Assembly (NCBI GenBank): GCA_036785705.1
Contig: JAWUZG010000330.1
Span: forward strand, 169,501 to 233,500
Direction: 5' to 3'
DNA length: 64,000 nt
From: Acanthornis magna
Lineage: Eukaryota > Chordata > Aves > Passeriformes > Acanthizidae
The translations under genes and the position numbers were made by a program. The notes below the pieces were generated by a model. The model had not been told where the DNA came from. It saw nothing but the letters and a program-made list of their open reading frames with translations, and searched no databases. Positions within the stretch are counted from its first letter, which is position 1. The number at the start of each line of letters is the position of its first letter. This document shows, piece after piece, positions 14,665-26,600 of the stretch.

Positions 14665-16686
14665 CTGAAAACAAAAGCCTCTTTGCATGGCTGGAAGCAC
14701 GATGCCAAATAATTCCTGCCAAAGGATGCTGTGAACAAAATTTCCAGGAAAGCCTAGGCAAGTTCAAGGAACAGAAATCCAGTGGGATTTACAGAGCAGC
14801 AAAACATATGAAAGAAGTCATTTTAGGATCATACACCCTCTGAGATGAAAGTCGCTATGGCTTGGGAGCACACTACGTGTGGGGGCAGAGTACCAGATCA
14901 TCTTTTTTTGCACTAGTAGATGGTTATGGCTATTTAAAATACCTAGCAGACTTCTGCCTCTGCATGCAACATAAGGAATAAATTAGGTTTTTTACCTAAG
15001 TGGAACTAGCATGCTCATTCTTTGTAAATATTAACATTATTTGTGTTTAAAGTTGAGAAATCATGAGTAATAAATTAAAAGTGTCAAATCTTCAGATATG
15101 AAAAATTTCTTCAAAATGTTTTGTGATTTAAAGGGAGAAGTCTGGACTCCTACACTGCAATGAGAGTCAATTGGGAAGAAAAACTGCTATGAATAGGACT
15201 CTCATGAAACTCAGAAGCTTTGTAAAATAAGCAGAGCTTAGAAACTGCTGCTACAATTTAGGGGGAGAAACACATTTTGAGAAGTGTTGAATCATGCTAA
15301 TGGCAACATTACCTAATTATTTACAGCAACATAGGAAAACAACATTAATGAAGACTGTCATTTATTATGGCACACAGCTTCCCATGCAAACTCTGCATCA
15401 ACTACAGACTTGAAACCTTATTGATATTCTTCTTTCTTATTACATTTTTGACAATCCTCCCTTTCTGCTATTTTTTAAAAGCAGAGATTTAGAAGCATTT
15501 CTAAAATTATTTATAATGTTAAATCAACAGGTAAAAATTAATTAAATTGATGCTTGTTTATTCTTTCCTTAAAATGGCTTATAAACTTGACACTTTGTCT
15601 TCCAGGTCTTTGACCATAGAAATTAATTTAAAAATAATTTAAATCAACACAATTGGAAGAATAACATATTTATAGAGGAAAGAAGAAGCAAGGGAAGAAG
15701 AAAAGCTTTCAGAAGAAGGTTAGAAAAGGACCACAATTAACCTTTTTACAGCTGAATTTTATCCGTACAATTTTATCTGGCAGTTGTCACAGTATATTCT
15801 GTCTATATGTCTGTCTTCTTCAGAATTATAAAGAGGAAGTATACAAGTGACAGCATGACTTCTTCAAATAATATGTAAAGAAACCTTTACTAGAAAAACC
15901 CTGAAAACTGGCGTTTCAAAAATTTCCAAGAAATTTCACTTTAAAATGTCTAAAAGACTCCAAGTATAATAGAAAAAGACATACCATGTCTGTCAAACAA
16001 ACCAAAAATTACCGATTTTCTCTCTGATTTTCTGGTTCATGCTTTTTTAAGTCAGTTTCAATTACCTTTTTTTGTCTACAACAAAGATTCCACACTCCCA
16101 CGTGCTTGCAGTTCTGTGGTTCATACCATTTTGCAGCAGCCATAAATGTTATTGAGCAACAATAGGTTTAGATATTTGGACTGTGATCTACTATGTTTCT
16201 ATAGCTGCTCTTAAGCACATGCCAGTGTGCAAATAGCTATGCAGATCTATTAATGGTGGGATTAATTTTACTACTTTTTTGTTGATTGTTGTAATTTCAT
16301 TTGACCTTTAATTTTATGAGTATTTTAACTCGTGTTTAATAATTTCTGCATATTTTATAACCAGTGTGTACTAGAGAGTATCTGTTCAAGGAAGTGTATT
16401 GATTTGAGTAAGTACGGTTATTACAGTAGCATTTTCTTTCAGTAAAATTCTTTGTTTACAGACACTTTGGTAAAATATTGAAAGCAATATTAGTTTAATA
16501 AGAGCTAAATTTCCTCCTCAAACTTTTAAATCACTGAAATTTTTATATTAACTGCAGTTGCTATCAAACAAGAAAACAACACTGAAGTAACTGAAGTGAT
16601 GCAGTAAAAACTAAAATTTTGAAAGAAAGTTTAATCTTAAAATGATGGAAAATATTTCTGAGTTAAGACTTCAAAAATCATTCATC

Positions 16687-16718
16687 CATCTAGACAGATA
16701 GATGGACAGATGGATGTC
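16687..16718. repeat. Degenerate GATA/GATG tetranucleotide repeat
   Basis: Interrupted GATA, GACA and GATG units run for about 30 bases. It looks like a short decaying microsatellite. Confidence 0.55.
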
Positions 16719-17089
16719 TGTGCATCTATATTATGTTCTGGGGGTTCCATTAAATCCATATTACTTTATGAAGGAAAATCACTGTTACCCACATGCATTT
16801 TAAAATTTTAATAACTATTGTTTGCTTTTATTCCTTTTTATTGGCTTAAAAAATTAATCAAGACTAGGTCCTCTTCACACTAGACACAAATTTAACTTTG
16901 ACTAGATAGCTCATATGAACAGTAACTTCCAAATAATTTTTTAATCAGCCAAATTATTTCTCCAGATCCTTACATTTTGAGGCGTTATTTATTTTGTTTT
17001 TCCCAACAATAAGAGATCAGACCCAATATAATCATCATTTTTCTATAGTATGTAATTAATATTAAAAAAACCCAAGCAACTGTTATAAA

Positions 17090-17147
17090 GTAAAACTTAA
17101 AAATCCTAAAAAACTTTAACAACTTAAAAACCTTTAAAAACCTTTAA
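17090..17147. repeat. Degenerate CTTTAAAAAC repeat
   Basis: Words of the type CTTAAAAA and CCTTTAAAAA recur about six times in 60 bases with variable spacing. This is low-complexity A-rich sequence. Confidence 0.5.
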
Positions 17148-19149
17148 AATTAACTTTTTCTAATTGTTTTATTCTCTCCTAGGTTATAAGTTCCTCAGTA
17201 ATGTTATTCTTCTAAAGAGCAGACACTTTCAAATCCAGTCAAGAAGTAATATGAAAATGAACTTAACCTAAAAGTATACACTTGTTATTAATGACCTTAC
17301 TCTTTCCTGACCTTGAAATGTATTCATGCTGACAGATGTGCACAGGGTCTTTAACCTCTTAATTACCTGAGAAATAATGTTCCCATTCTTTTTTCTAGGT
17401 AAATGAGTTAGAAATTATTAACTTGTCAAAGGATCAACAGCCACAGAAAATATTTTTGTTATTTACACGGGGTAAGATGGCTTTTTTAATTAAAATGACA
17501 GCTATGGTGCTACTTATTAGAAAGTGAAGTGAAATACAGTCACCTCTGAGATTTTCTTGTGATTTTGACAGTTTAATAAGCATTTGGTGCTAAATGTTTT
17601 CTAATACTCTGACATTTCTGAGCAGATCTCTTTTTTAATGCACTCATCCTGTCACTGCTATGCAAGGATACAATAAAGACCTCATCTGCTTATTTGTAAT
17701 TATTGTGACAAAGTGCTAATATGTGGTTTAGGTTTAAATTGTGGAAAAGGAAAATGGAGGAAATAAGTATTTATGCTTGTTTCTTCATTCTATTATTCAG
17801 CAACATTTTTGTAGCACTCACTTCCTTAGAGTCTAAGCACCAAAGTTGCCATGCTTTTATACATACAGTGTTCAAATGCACTTAAAGTAAGGAAGTGCAT
17901 TGGCATTTTTAAAATATTGTTTCCAAAAGAAAAGCAAATAAAGAGAATATTGCATATACCTTGCATTCAATTCACTATGAAAATGGTAGGGCTTTATGAG
18001 CTGAAGTTTTCAATGCACTTTTTGTAATTTTTATAATCTGTAGTCATGGTCATCCATGGCTACAATAATACAAAAAGAAAATAATACAATAATAATAAAT
18101 AGGGAAATTATTTATGCTCAATTAATTTTTTTTCCCATAAAAATACTTATATATCCTATTTTTTTATTACTGCCTTAGTACTTATTTTTCGTGTTTCCTG
18201 CACTGTTCATTTTTGCATGGACAGCACACAGAAGAAGAAATGCTTAAGGCTTAAGGCTCTAAAGACAAAACTAGTCAACTAATTGCGTGTCTTTAATGAA
18301 AAAAACCAGTTTCTATACATTTATGGTGATGAATAAACTATTCCACTCATACATTTATTAAAGAAAGAAAAGTGGCAAATTGGTTAATAAAACATTGTGT
18401 ATTTAATCCAAGATTGCCATAAACTGAGCTTTCCCCTTGCACCCTAGAAAAATGTTCCACTAAGATTAGTTCATGACTGTTGACATTTTTCATTGCTGAA
18501 ATTAGCAGTGGCAGAGACAATAACTGAAGTGTCATTAATGTGAGTTTTTACAAATGTATAACATATGTCAAGAAAGAAAACAGGACACCACAGGATATCA
18601 TCTTCTCTGGGAAATATCTACTTCAAATTTAGTGTGATCAGACTTCATAATATGCTATCATCCTGTTTGCACAATAAATAAGCTGGTACTTACATTCACA
18701 AGTTCCAACACTTTCTTTCTAGACCTTCCAGAAAAATGAACTAATTATATTCTTCTATTAGATATTCTTCACTTTCTTAGAACATGCTGAACACATTGGC
18801 CATTTTATACTTCAGTAAATGCAATGTACCTATTAATAGAAACAAGAAAAGGGTATACTTCTGCATTTTCAATGTATAAGCCTACTTTTGCCTTTCCCTA
18901 TTAGCAGCAAAGGTGAAAATAAATGTATAATATGTACCAATATGTCACAGTAATGACATTGGAAAGGTAGTCATAGATTAGCAAGCAACAGCAAAGATTA
19001 ACTAAATTATTTTAGAAAGTTGCTTGGGACTTATGAACTGACCTTCATATGCAGAAAAGAATGAATGTGCTGCAGTCTGAAGAACAACCCGTATATTAGT
19101 CTCCAATTATGCTCAAAAGAAATATGCCAAGAATAATCTCACTTGTGTT

Positions 19150-20985
19150 ATAGATGTGCTTCTATTGAAAGTCCAAGAGCTCTTGATTCCCATGTGGAAA
19201 AAGTCAGGCAAGGAAGGCAGAACACCAGGATGGCTGAGTGAGGCCCTCCTGGTGAAAATGACATCTAAGAAGGAAATGTACCCTGGGAAGAATATAGTGA
19301 TACTACACCGATATATGGATCTGCAATTAGGAAAGCTGAGGCACAGTGGGTGCTGAATTTGACAAGGAATGTGAAGAATAACAAGAAGGGCTTCTACAGT
19401 TATACAGGAAACAAAACAAAGATTAAAGAGAATGTAGTCCTCAAATAAATGAAAAAGGAGAGCCAATGATATCTGACAAGCAGAAGGCTAAGGTAATATT
19501 TTTTTTTTTTCATTTCAGTTTCAATTTTGCAATCACTCTTCCCACATTTCTCAAGTCCCTGAACATCAAGGCAGGGACTGGGGGAATGAAGTCCCTGTCA
19601 GTGCAAGTTCAGGTCTGAGACCTACTGAGTCACCTGAACATACAGACACTTGTGGGTGCCAGTGGGATGCATCTCAGGGTCATGAGAGATGTGGCAAACG
19701 TATTTGCTAAGCACTCTCCATCACATTTGAAAAGTCATGGAGTGCAGTTGAAGTGACAGGAAAAAAGGGAGCATCACACCCATTTCACAGATCCTCCAGG
19801 AAGTTATCTGGAAGCATATGTAAGACAGAGAGGTGACTGGAGACAGACAACACGGCTTCAGCAAGTGCAAATCCTTCTGAGCTAATCCAATGGTCTCTTT
19901 GATGGAGTGACTTCCTCAGTGGACAAGGGAAGAGCTACCTGGACTTCTAAAAGACCTTTAATATACTACGTCCCCCCAATATTCTTGAATCTAAATAGAA
20001 AAAGGGTGCAATGGATGACAGTTTGGAGAATAAAGGTTTGTCTGGATGGCCATGTCCAAAGATTTAAAGTCAAACGCTCACTGTTCAATGTGAAACCAGT
20101 AACAAGGGCTGTGTCTCAATGACTACACTCTTAGCTTTACAGCTGACATCAATCTCAGGGATGCAGTTGACACAATTGAGGGATGGGATGCCATCCAGAG
20201 GGATCTGGACAGACTTGAGGAATTGGTCCACATGAAACTCAAAAAGTTCAACAGGACCAAATGCCACATCCTGCATGTGGATCAGAGCAATCCCCAGTTA
20301 TCAATACAGGCTGGACTGAGAGAAGTCCTGTAGATAAAAACTTTGGGATACTGCTCTGTGTACAATTGGACATGTGTGGGAAATGTGCACTCCCATCCCT
20401 GAGACTCAATCAAATCCTGGGCTGCATCCAAAGCCCTGTGGGCAGCAGGGCAGGGAGGGGATTCTGCCCCTCTGCCCCAGTCTGGTGAGACCCCACCTGC
20501 AGAGCTGCCCCAGCGCTGGGGTCCCAATACAAGACATGGAGCTGTTTGACTGGGCTGGAACACCTCTGTTATGAAGACATGCAAGGATTTGGGGTTGTTT
20601 AGCCAGGAAAAGACAAGGCTCCAGGGGGAACCTCATTCTGGTCTTCTAGTATACAAAATGGGCTCACAAGAAAATGGAGAATTTTTACCAAAACATGTAG
20701 TTGCAGAACAAGGGGTAATGGTTTTAAGCCAAAAGAGAGTCAAATTAGATTGGATATAGAGAACAAATATTTTTACAGTGAGGATGGTAAAACACTGAAA
20801 CAGGCTGTCCAGAGAAATTGTAGATGTTCCATCAGTGACAGCGTTCAAAGTCAGGCTGGAAGGGACTTTGAGTGACCTGATCTACTGAAATATTTCCCTG
20901 TCCATGACCTGGAGGTTGTACTCAATGAATTTTAGAGCTCCTTTTCAACTCAAATGAGCCTATGATTTTATGTTCTATAAAATCA
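19150..20985 (+). mobile_element. Long 5'-truncated CR1 LINE (plus strand)
   Basis: This is the longest CR1 in the window. From memory of avian CR1 ORF2, the segment 19150-19480 matches the region before and within the reverse transcriptase, including the AAGAAGGGCTTCTACAG block. 19790-20250 matches the late reverse-transcriptase portion: GGCTTCAGCAAGTGCAAATCC, TGGAGTGACTTCCTCAGTGG, GGATGGGATGCCATCCAGAG. 20250-20985 matches the C-terminal and 3' untranslated part: GCAATCCCCAGTTATCAAT, GAGACCCCACCTGCAGAG, the AACAGGCTGTCCAGAGAAAT block and the terminal ATTCTATG-like tail at 20965-20985. Stop codons and frameshifts break ORF2 throughout, so it makes no protein. 19480-19790 is more diverged and includes a T-run at 19499. 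All open frames here, including minus-strand shadows of 100 and 117 codons, belong to this repeat. Confidence 0.92.
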
Positions 20986-23129
20986 TATAGTTTTATGAAA
21001 ATTTAAGGAAAGTGGAACTGGTACACGACAACATTGGAGGTGCATTTGTTGCCAGGGTGTTTAAACTTGTATAATCAAACAAAAGAAATTTTCACCTGAA
21101 ATTGTGTGACAGTTTGTGAATTGACCTCATAATGTCACTCTCCCTTTTAATGGATTGAAGTGTCCAATTGTCCAAGTGCAATATTTTTCTGTCAGCCTCA
21201 GTGAAAATGTCAGACTGAGTGGACTTGAAAGTCATCCAAAAGTTAGTTCCTCCAAGTCTTGATTTATACCTGTAGCAAGAGCAATTTCATGTCTTCCCCT
21301 ATTTCACCAACAAATCAATATGCTGAGGCTCATCTTCTATCTACCTGGCTACTTTCTTAAATTTTTTTTTTTTTTAATTTTGGAAAAGTAAAATAATTTG
21401 TCCTGCACCAGTGTTTGTATATTAATATTCTTACTGTCAGGCACATGTAAGAGCCAAGAGTTGGAGCATGCAAAAAAAATCCTAACATACAAAATTAGTC
21501 CACTCTCCACTCATAAAATTGCATGTCTCTACTTTGTCCTTAGCAAGTAATCCTGCCTTTGTTTTAAAGAGAAAAACTGTAAGAAAATTAGTCTGGTATA
21601 CAGTACTCTTCAAGTCCTGAATATGTGTTCAAATTATAGACATATTCAGTCATAGAAGAAATTTTAGTGTTAGAAACAAGTTTTTTTTTTTCGGTATAAG
21701 ATGCAGACTACTGACTCAAAATCCAATGTTGTTCTGTCTGTGGGTTAATTCAGTAACACAATATTCAGGAAACCAAATCTTATCAGACTTGGCAGGTGTA
21801 ATTCCTATTCTTTCGCTCCACCCTTTTCCCCAGTGTTAGTCTCTCTTCCAAATCTGATCCCAATCCTGGGAAAAAAGCAGAAGCACAGCATACTTGCCAG
21901 ATACAAAGCTATGAACATCATGAGAAACTCTGGTTTCAAGAGTGTTTCCCATGATATTCCTAGCTTTGTATTATTTAATCTTTTTTCAATATGCAGCATG
22001 GGGGACTGTATGCTCAGAGACATAGCCCAATAGAAAGTAGAATTTTATGTCTTTGAAACAAGATTATTCTCTCTTTTGATTTTGATTAAAAGTGGTGAGA
22101 TCTTAGCTCTAAATCTACCATACCAGTGGTGGAGAATAAAAAAAGGATGATATTTGCAAGACGTAGCTTTCTACAGTAGTTCAATATCTAAATGTAATAA
22201 TTTTGCTCTACATGATGAAGCTATATATCCTAACCTGAAAAAGTCAGAAGGTTAGAAGAAACAATGAGCCAAAATGGGCTAAGTTTGCAAACAGGAAAGA
22301 GACATAGCAATAATTTCAGGAAATGAGAAGACTAAAGAAAACCAACATTACTAACAGATTTAAATCAAACATGAGCTGCAGTTTACGCTTGAGATTGTGG
22401 CTTTAATGTTTTCTGAAAAGTATAAATATAATCTCTAATTTTGCCAATATATTGAATGCATCTGTCACTTAATGGTGCCATTTAAAAGCTGTGAATAATT
22501 CTTAAGAATTTTCCTGCTTCTGCATCAAAGGAAGAGAGGGAATGATCAAATTTCCAGGCTTTGCCAGAATTATCCTCTCCAATATGATTAACAACCCTAT
22601 TGTGATAGGAAAACAGACATTTTCAGTAGCTACAAAATAATGAGGAATAAAGAGTCCAGATGTTTAAACCCAGAGAAAAAGTCAAAGCAGAGATTAGTAA
22701 GGAAGAATAATTACTGCATATAATGTAAGTGAGGCACAGATGAGAAACAGATTTTGTTTTTGTATTAGTACTGAAATGGAATATTTCATTTTCCATCTAA
22801 ATTTCTCTACATTTATTTAATAAATAGTGTCTTTCATAGAGAAATAATAAAACGCTTCATAAATGTATAAGTATGCAGACCATAATCAAATCACATAAAT
22901 CCAGCTCTCTGGGCTGTATATCATCATATCATCATCAATAAATGTGGTAGAGTATATATAGAAAGGGAAAGAGAAGGAAAATTCTTCAGATTTATTAAGC
23001 AGGTAAACCTGGGAGACTTGAAGAATAGACTATGAAAAACAAATCTAAGGAGGACACAGTTTTGCAAATACATATATGCAGGCACAAAATGTACTGCAAA
23101 TTGTCTGACTTTGGAACATGAACTACTTA
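20986..23129. other. Unique AT-rich DNA, nothing recognised
   Basis: No gene or classified repeat seen. T-runs occur at about 21361-21375 and 21682-21691. The 66- and 72-codon frames near 21.8-22.0 kb overlap on opposite strands and look like chance openings. Confidence 0.5.
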
Positions 23130-23330
23130 GTCATTTTAGCGAGGGAGGATAAAAAATGCAAATACTTTGTGGAATGCTTTGTGAATGTTGACTCCCTGCT
23201 TGCATTGATTGTTGATTTAATTGATCTGAAAAACTTGATTATAGCCTCAAGTACTGAACAAATGATGATTCATAACTATTATCATTTTTAAAGATTCATA
23301 TTGGTAATAAAATCATTTTAAGCTTTTAGG
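23130..23330 (+). repeat. Diverged direct repeat, copy A
   Basis: This segment shares the word GAATGTTGACTCCCTGCTT with a second segment about 440 bp downstream. The similarity continues for roughly 90 bases: a Tyr/Leu-poor AT stretch, then CTCAAGTACTGAACAAATG against CCAAGTCCTGAAGAAATGG. Weaker similarity may reach the AATCATTTTAAGCTTTTAGG block. It is either a local duplication or two copies of an unrecognised interspersed element. The limits are approximate. Confidence 0.5.
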
Positions 23331-23584
23331 TCTCTGCATGCCACATTTGAGAATTCAGTGAACATATTTTCTGATTTGAGGGACAGAAGTACAAAATCAA
23401 GGTTCACTAAATTTTCTGAAAATGTTTTATATTGAAGCTTAAGCAATTTGAACAAAATGTTACCTGGGATTGAGTTACCTGACTAGTGTCTTGATCACAA
23501 AGCATTCTCTCCCTGTTGTGTAGTTATCACTGTGTGACAATCACATGACTTTAAATATGGGCTGCAAAGCCACTTTTTAAGGGA

Positions 23585-23790
23585 CAGAATACTGAATGTA
23601 AAAACACCACTAGAATACTAGTGGAATGTTGACTCCCTGCTTTCTTTAACATTTTAATTGTTCTGAAATTATGGTTTATATTCCCAAGTCCTGAAGAAAT
23701 GGAAAACAGGCTACTGATATGATCTCAAATTCGACTATTGACAGTAGAATTATCAAAAGATCACTTTTAGGCTAGGTTTTAGAATTTAGG
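23585..23790 (+). repeat. Diverged direct repeat, copy B
   Basis: Partner of the segment at 23130-23330, in the same orientation. The core GAATGTTGACTCCCTGCTT is identical for 19 bases (about 23624-23642) and the flanks have diverged by substitution and small indels. Confidence 0.5.
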
Positions 23791-24239
23791 ATAAGATTCA
23801 TATGGCCCCCTTCAGTTTTGCTACTAAGCTCTGTATGGGGCTACACCCAGGAGATTATTTAACATTCCCTAATGGCCTATATGGTCAAAGGAAATAAAAT
23901 CTAATTCCCTCTGAGAATTAACTTCGTGTTTCTGCTGATAATACTGTGGGCACAGGACTGCGTTTACTGTATCACCTTATGTAAAATAACTTGCCACATA
24001 TTGTACCCTAAATAGAATAGACTAAGCTTTACTGAAGTTATTTTCTATATATATGTTAGGGCATAGGGATGAATTTCTTGAAATATTGTATATGGGCACT
24101 TAAGTCTTGGCCAGGGAGATCCAGAATAATACTTTATTCTGCATGGAGTGTGAACTGCAACAGTATATCAGGTCCCTGAAAGTTCTAAACCCTCCGTCAT
24201 CTTCTGAGTGATGTCAACGTCATTTTGAAACAGAACCTC

Positions 24240-24720
24240 TTAAAAGGCTGATTTCCACAGGTACTTTCACCTATGGCATAGTGCGAGAAAGTTCTTGTGT
24301 GACATGAGAAACCTAGGGGTAGGTGTGATAAGAAAACTAACCCTTGAGGGGTTCAACTCACAGCCTAAGAAAAACACCATCAAACAGGTGCTACCTAATA
24401 CCTCAGGAGGCCAGCTGGCCCAGCTGCCAGCATTTTGTACCTTTGTATAGACCAATGTCCACTGAAATCAATTGCAAACATCTCAACGACCTCATCTCTG
24501 GAATGCATTAATCCTGTGAGCTTATCTTGGGACAAACCTCGATTAGAGACAGCAAGAGGAGGTGTGTCACAGGAGTGGTACAGAGGGACAGGAACACAAG
24601 GTTGTGACAACAGACAACAGACAATGGCAACAAACGCAGGCAGTGAAGACCCAACTGTCTTTTGTCCCCATCACAGCACATTAACACATTTAAAACTCTT
24701 TAATCCGCAATAACATAGTA
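24240..24720. other. GC-richer patch, possible unclassified repeat
   Basis: About 480 bp that is visibly richer in G and C than its surroundings, with several overlapping open frames on both strands (62, 71 and 92 codons). It holds a short internal repeat (ACAACAGACAACAGACAATG near 24606) and a C/A-rich end. The texture resembles a decayed avian LTR or other retroelement piece, but I cannot match it to a family. No splice-like or domain signature is evident, so I do not call a gene. Confidence 0.35.
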
Positions 24721-24936
24721 AGATACAGGTGATTAAAACGTAGTATAGAAGCAAAACTAAAGTAAGTTTCTTAAAAACACAGACTGCAGAAGAAGCAAGG
24801 TGAAAAAATGTAAGACATCTTTCAGTTAATCCAATCAATTCAATACTTAGAAATTGAGTCTCAGTAACCTAACTCAATTGCATAGATATCTTAAGTGTGT
24901 ATAAAATTGTTTTAGTATAATGCAGAAATAGACTGA

Positions 24937-25502
24937 CACAGAATCACAGTATTGTGGAATATCCTGAGGTGGAAGGCACCCACAAGGATCATTGAGTCCA
25001 GCTCCTGCCCTGGAACAGCACTGCCCCGATAATCACACCATGGGCCTGAGTACATTGTCCAAAGGCTTCTGGAACTCAGTCTGTCACACTGGTGCTGTGA
25101 CCACTGCCCTGGGGAGCCTCTTCCAGTGCCCAAACACCCTCTGAGTGAAAACCACATCTTTTTCTAGTATCTAACTTAAATATCCCCTGACACAACTTCA
25201 TGCCATTCCCTCAGGTCTTGTCGCTGGTCATCACAGAGAGGAAATCATTCTTCCCCCGAGGAAATCCTCTTCCCCTCGGAAGAGATCAGTGTCTGCCCCT
25301 CCTCTTCCCCTCAGAAGGAAGTTGCAGACCGCAATGAGGTTTCCCTTGTTAAACCACATAGAGCTGGTGATTGCCCAGCCCTCTGAGGACTCTTAGCAGA
25401 GCACCTCTGCCCTTGAGGGACTTAACAGTCCTCCCCCTTTAGTATTGTTGGCAAATGTAATATACCTTCAAATCCTGTGTCCAACTCACTTATGAAGATG
25501 TT
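24937..25502 (-). mobile_element. CR1 LINE, 3' half, split by an LTR
   Basis: Reverse complement of the CR1 3' region, beginning with the CACAGAATCACAG terminal repeat, then the GTGGAATATCCTGAGGTGGAAGG-type block, CCAGCTCCTGCCCTG and GAGCCTCTTCCAGTGCCCAA. It continues into the 3' untranslated and ORF2 end until it is interrupted at 25502. The CR1 resumes at 26601 in the same frame of homology, so both parts form one insertion. A local duplication of a CTCTTCCCCTC-type word lies at about 25260-25310. An 81-codon minus frame here is a shadow of the repeat. Confidence 0.93.
25498..25502. repeat. 5-bp target-site duplication, left copy (ATGTT)
   Basis: ATGTT lies directly before the TG of the LTR, and the same five bases follow its terminal CA at 26601-26605. 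In the uninterrupted CR1 they occur once (GAAGATGTT followed by GGAGAGCACTG-like sequence), which supports a retroviral-type integration. Confidence 0.85.
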
Positions 25503-26600
25503 TGTGTTGGTTTTGCTTGGCACAGTTTTTGATAGTGGGGGTGGGGCACAAAGATGGCTCCTGTGTGTTCTGTGAGAAGGTTCTGGAAGCTTTCACCATG
25601 TCCAGCAGAGCCAGTCTCTGATGGCTCTGAAGATGATAGATATGCTGCTGGCCAAACCTGGGCCAATTAGAGATGTTAGCTATGCCTCTGTGATAACATA
25701 TTTAAGAAGAAATCAAAATAATGTGAGCACATACTCCTTTTTAGCCAGAGAAGGAGGAGGAGGAGGTGAGAATATGTGAGGGAAACAACATGGAGACACC
25801 AAGGTCAGTGGAGAACATGAGGGAGGAGGTGCTCCAGGTGCTGAAGCCGACAATCCCCTGCCAGCTGTGGTGAGTACCGTGGTGGAGCAGCTGTGCCCCT
25901 GCAGCCCATGGGGTCCATGGGGGATGCAGAGATCCACCCACAGCCCATGGGGAGGTGCCCACGCCAGAGCAGGTGATGCCTGGAGGAGGCTGTGAGCCAG
26001 TGGGAGTCCCAGTGGAGAGAGAGACCTTGCTCCCAAAATGGAACAGACTGGTCTCAGAGGTCTGCACCCTGTGGATGAGGGGCCCATGTCGCAGCAGTTT
26101 TGGGAGGACTGTCTGCCCATCGGAGGAGGCTCACACTGCAGCAATGTGTGTGTGTGCTGCTGCTCATGAGATTTGGACTCATGCCGGAGAAACTCACAGA
26201 GGACTGTCTCCCGTGGAAAGGACCCCACGACAGCATAGAGGACAACTCCTGTCCCTGAACAGTGGAAGAAAATCTCGGTGATGGACTGCCCAAACCCCCA
26301 TGCCCTGTCCCCCTCTGCTGCTGGTGGGAAGGAGGGAGGGAGGTGAGCAGACAAACAGTGGCTTAAGAGCTTTATTTTACTTCTCATTATCTTCCTCCGA
26401 CTCTGTTAGCAATAAATCACTTTGCAACTTTAAGTTCAGCCTGTTTTGCCCTCAGTGCATCTTCTCTCAGTTTCTTACCGTGACTCATGAACCCTCTGTA
26501 TGCTAACTTTTTTCCCCTCTTCTGCACAGCTGTAGCAGGAGAGAGCAGAGAGAACAGGTGCTGTAGGTGCCTGGCATTTGGCCAGGGTCAAGTCACAGCA
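25503..26600 (+). mobile_element. Solo LTR of an avian endogenous retrovirus (copy 1)
   Basis: A 1.1-kb segment bounded by TGTG...AGCA and flanked by a perfect 5-bp duplication ATGTT. It interrupts CR1 homology, which continues on both sides. A second copy in reverse orientation lies at 43384-44671, and matching spans include GGCCAATTAGAGATGTTAG, the TTTAAGAAGAAATCAAAA block, the GCCCATGGGGAGGTGCC block and AATAAATCACTTTG. No gag, pol or env sequence adjoins it, so it is a solo LTR left by recombination between two LTRs. A 5-bp duplication fits an ERVL-like (class III) element; other classes usually leave 4 or 6 bp. Long minus-strand frames (224 and 108 codons) and a plus frame (108 codons) are stop-poor GC-rich LTR sequence, not genes. 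Confidence 0.9.
26411..26416 (+). promoter_or_regulatory. LTR polyadenylation signal AATAAA
   Basis: AATAAA within AATAAATCACTTTG, conserved in the second LTR copy on the opposite strand (43580-43585). Its place in the last fifth of the LTR fits the R/U5 polyadenylation signal. Present-day activity is unknown. Confidence 0.65.

Larger units (their letters stand above)
10106..19149. other. Unique AT-rich DNA, no gene seen
   Basis: About 9 kb without a recognised interspersed repeat or a convincing coding segment. The longest frames (92 codons at 11753-12031 and 84 at 12004-12258, both minus strand) are AT-rich, rich in Phe, Leu, Ile and Asn, and resemble nothing I know. Small features inside are a poly-A run near 12362-12374, a 12-bp triplicate at 14629-14664, a GATA/GATG relic at 16687-16718 and a CTTTAAAAA-rich patch at 17090-17147. 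Confidence 0.55.

Noticed and set aside
19113..19466. 117-codon minus-strand open frame
   Set aside because: Shadow of the plus-strand CR1 ORF2 sequence.
20282..20584. 100-codon minus-strand frame and overlapping plus-strand frames
   Set aside because: All lie in the CR1 3' region and change frame relative to any CR1 protein.
25713..26387. 224-codon minus-strand open frame, longest in the window
   Set aside because: It lies wholly within the solo LTR, antisense to it. The protein is Pro/Ser/Gly/Leu-rich low-complexity with no domain, as expected of GC-rich stop-poor DNA.
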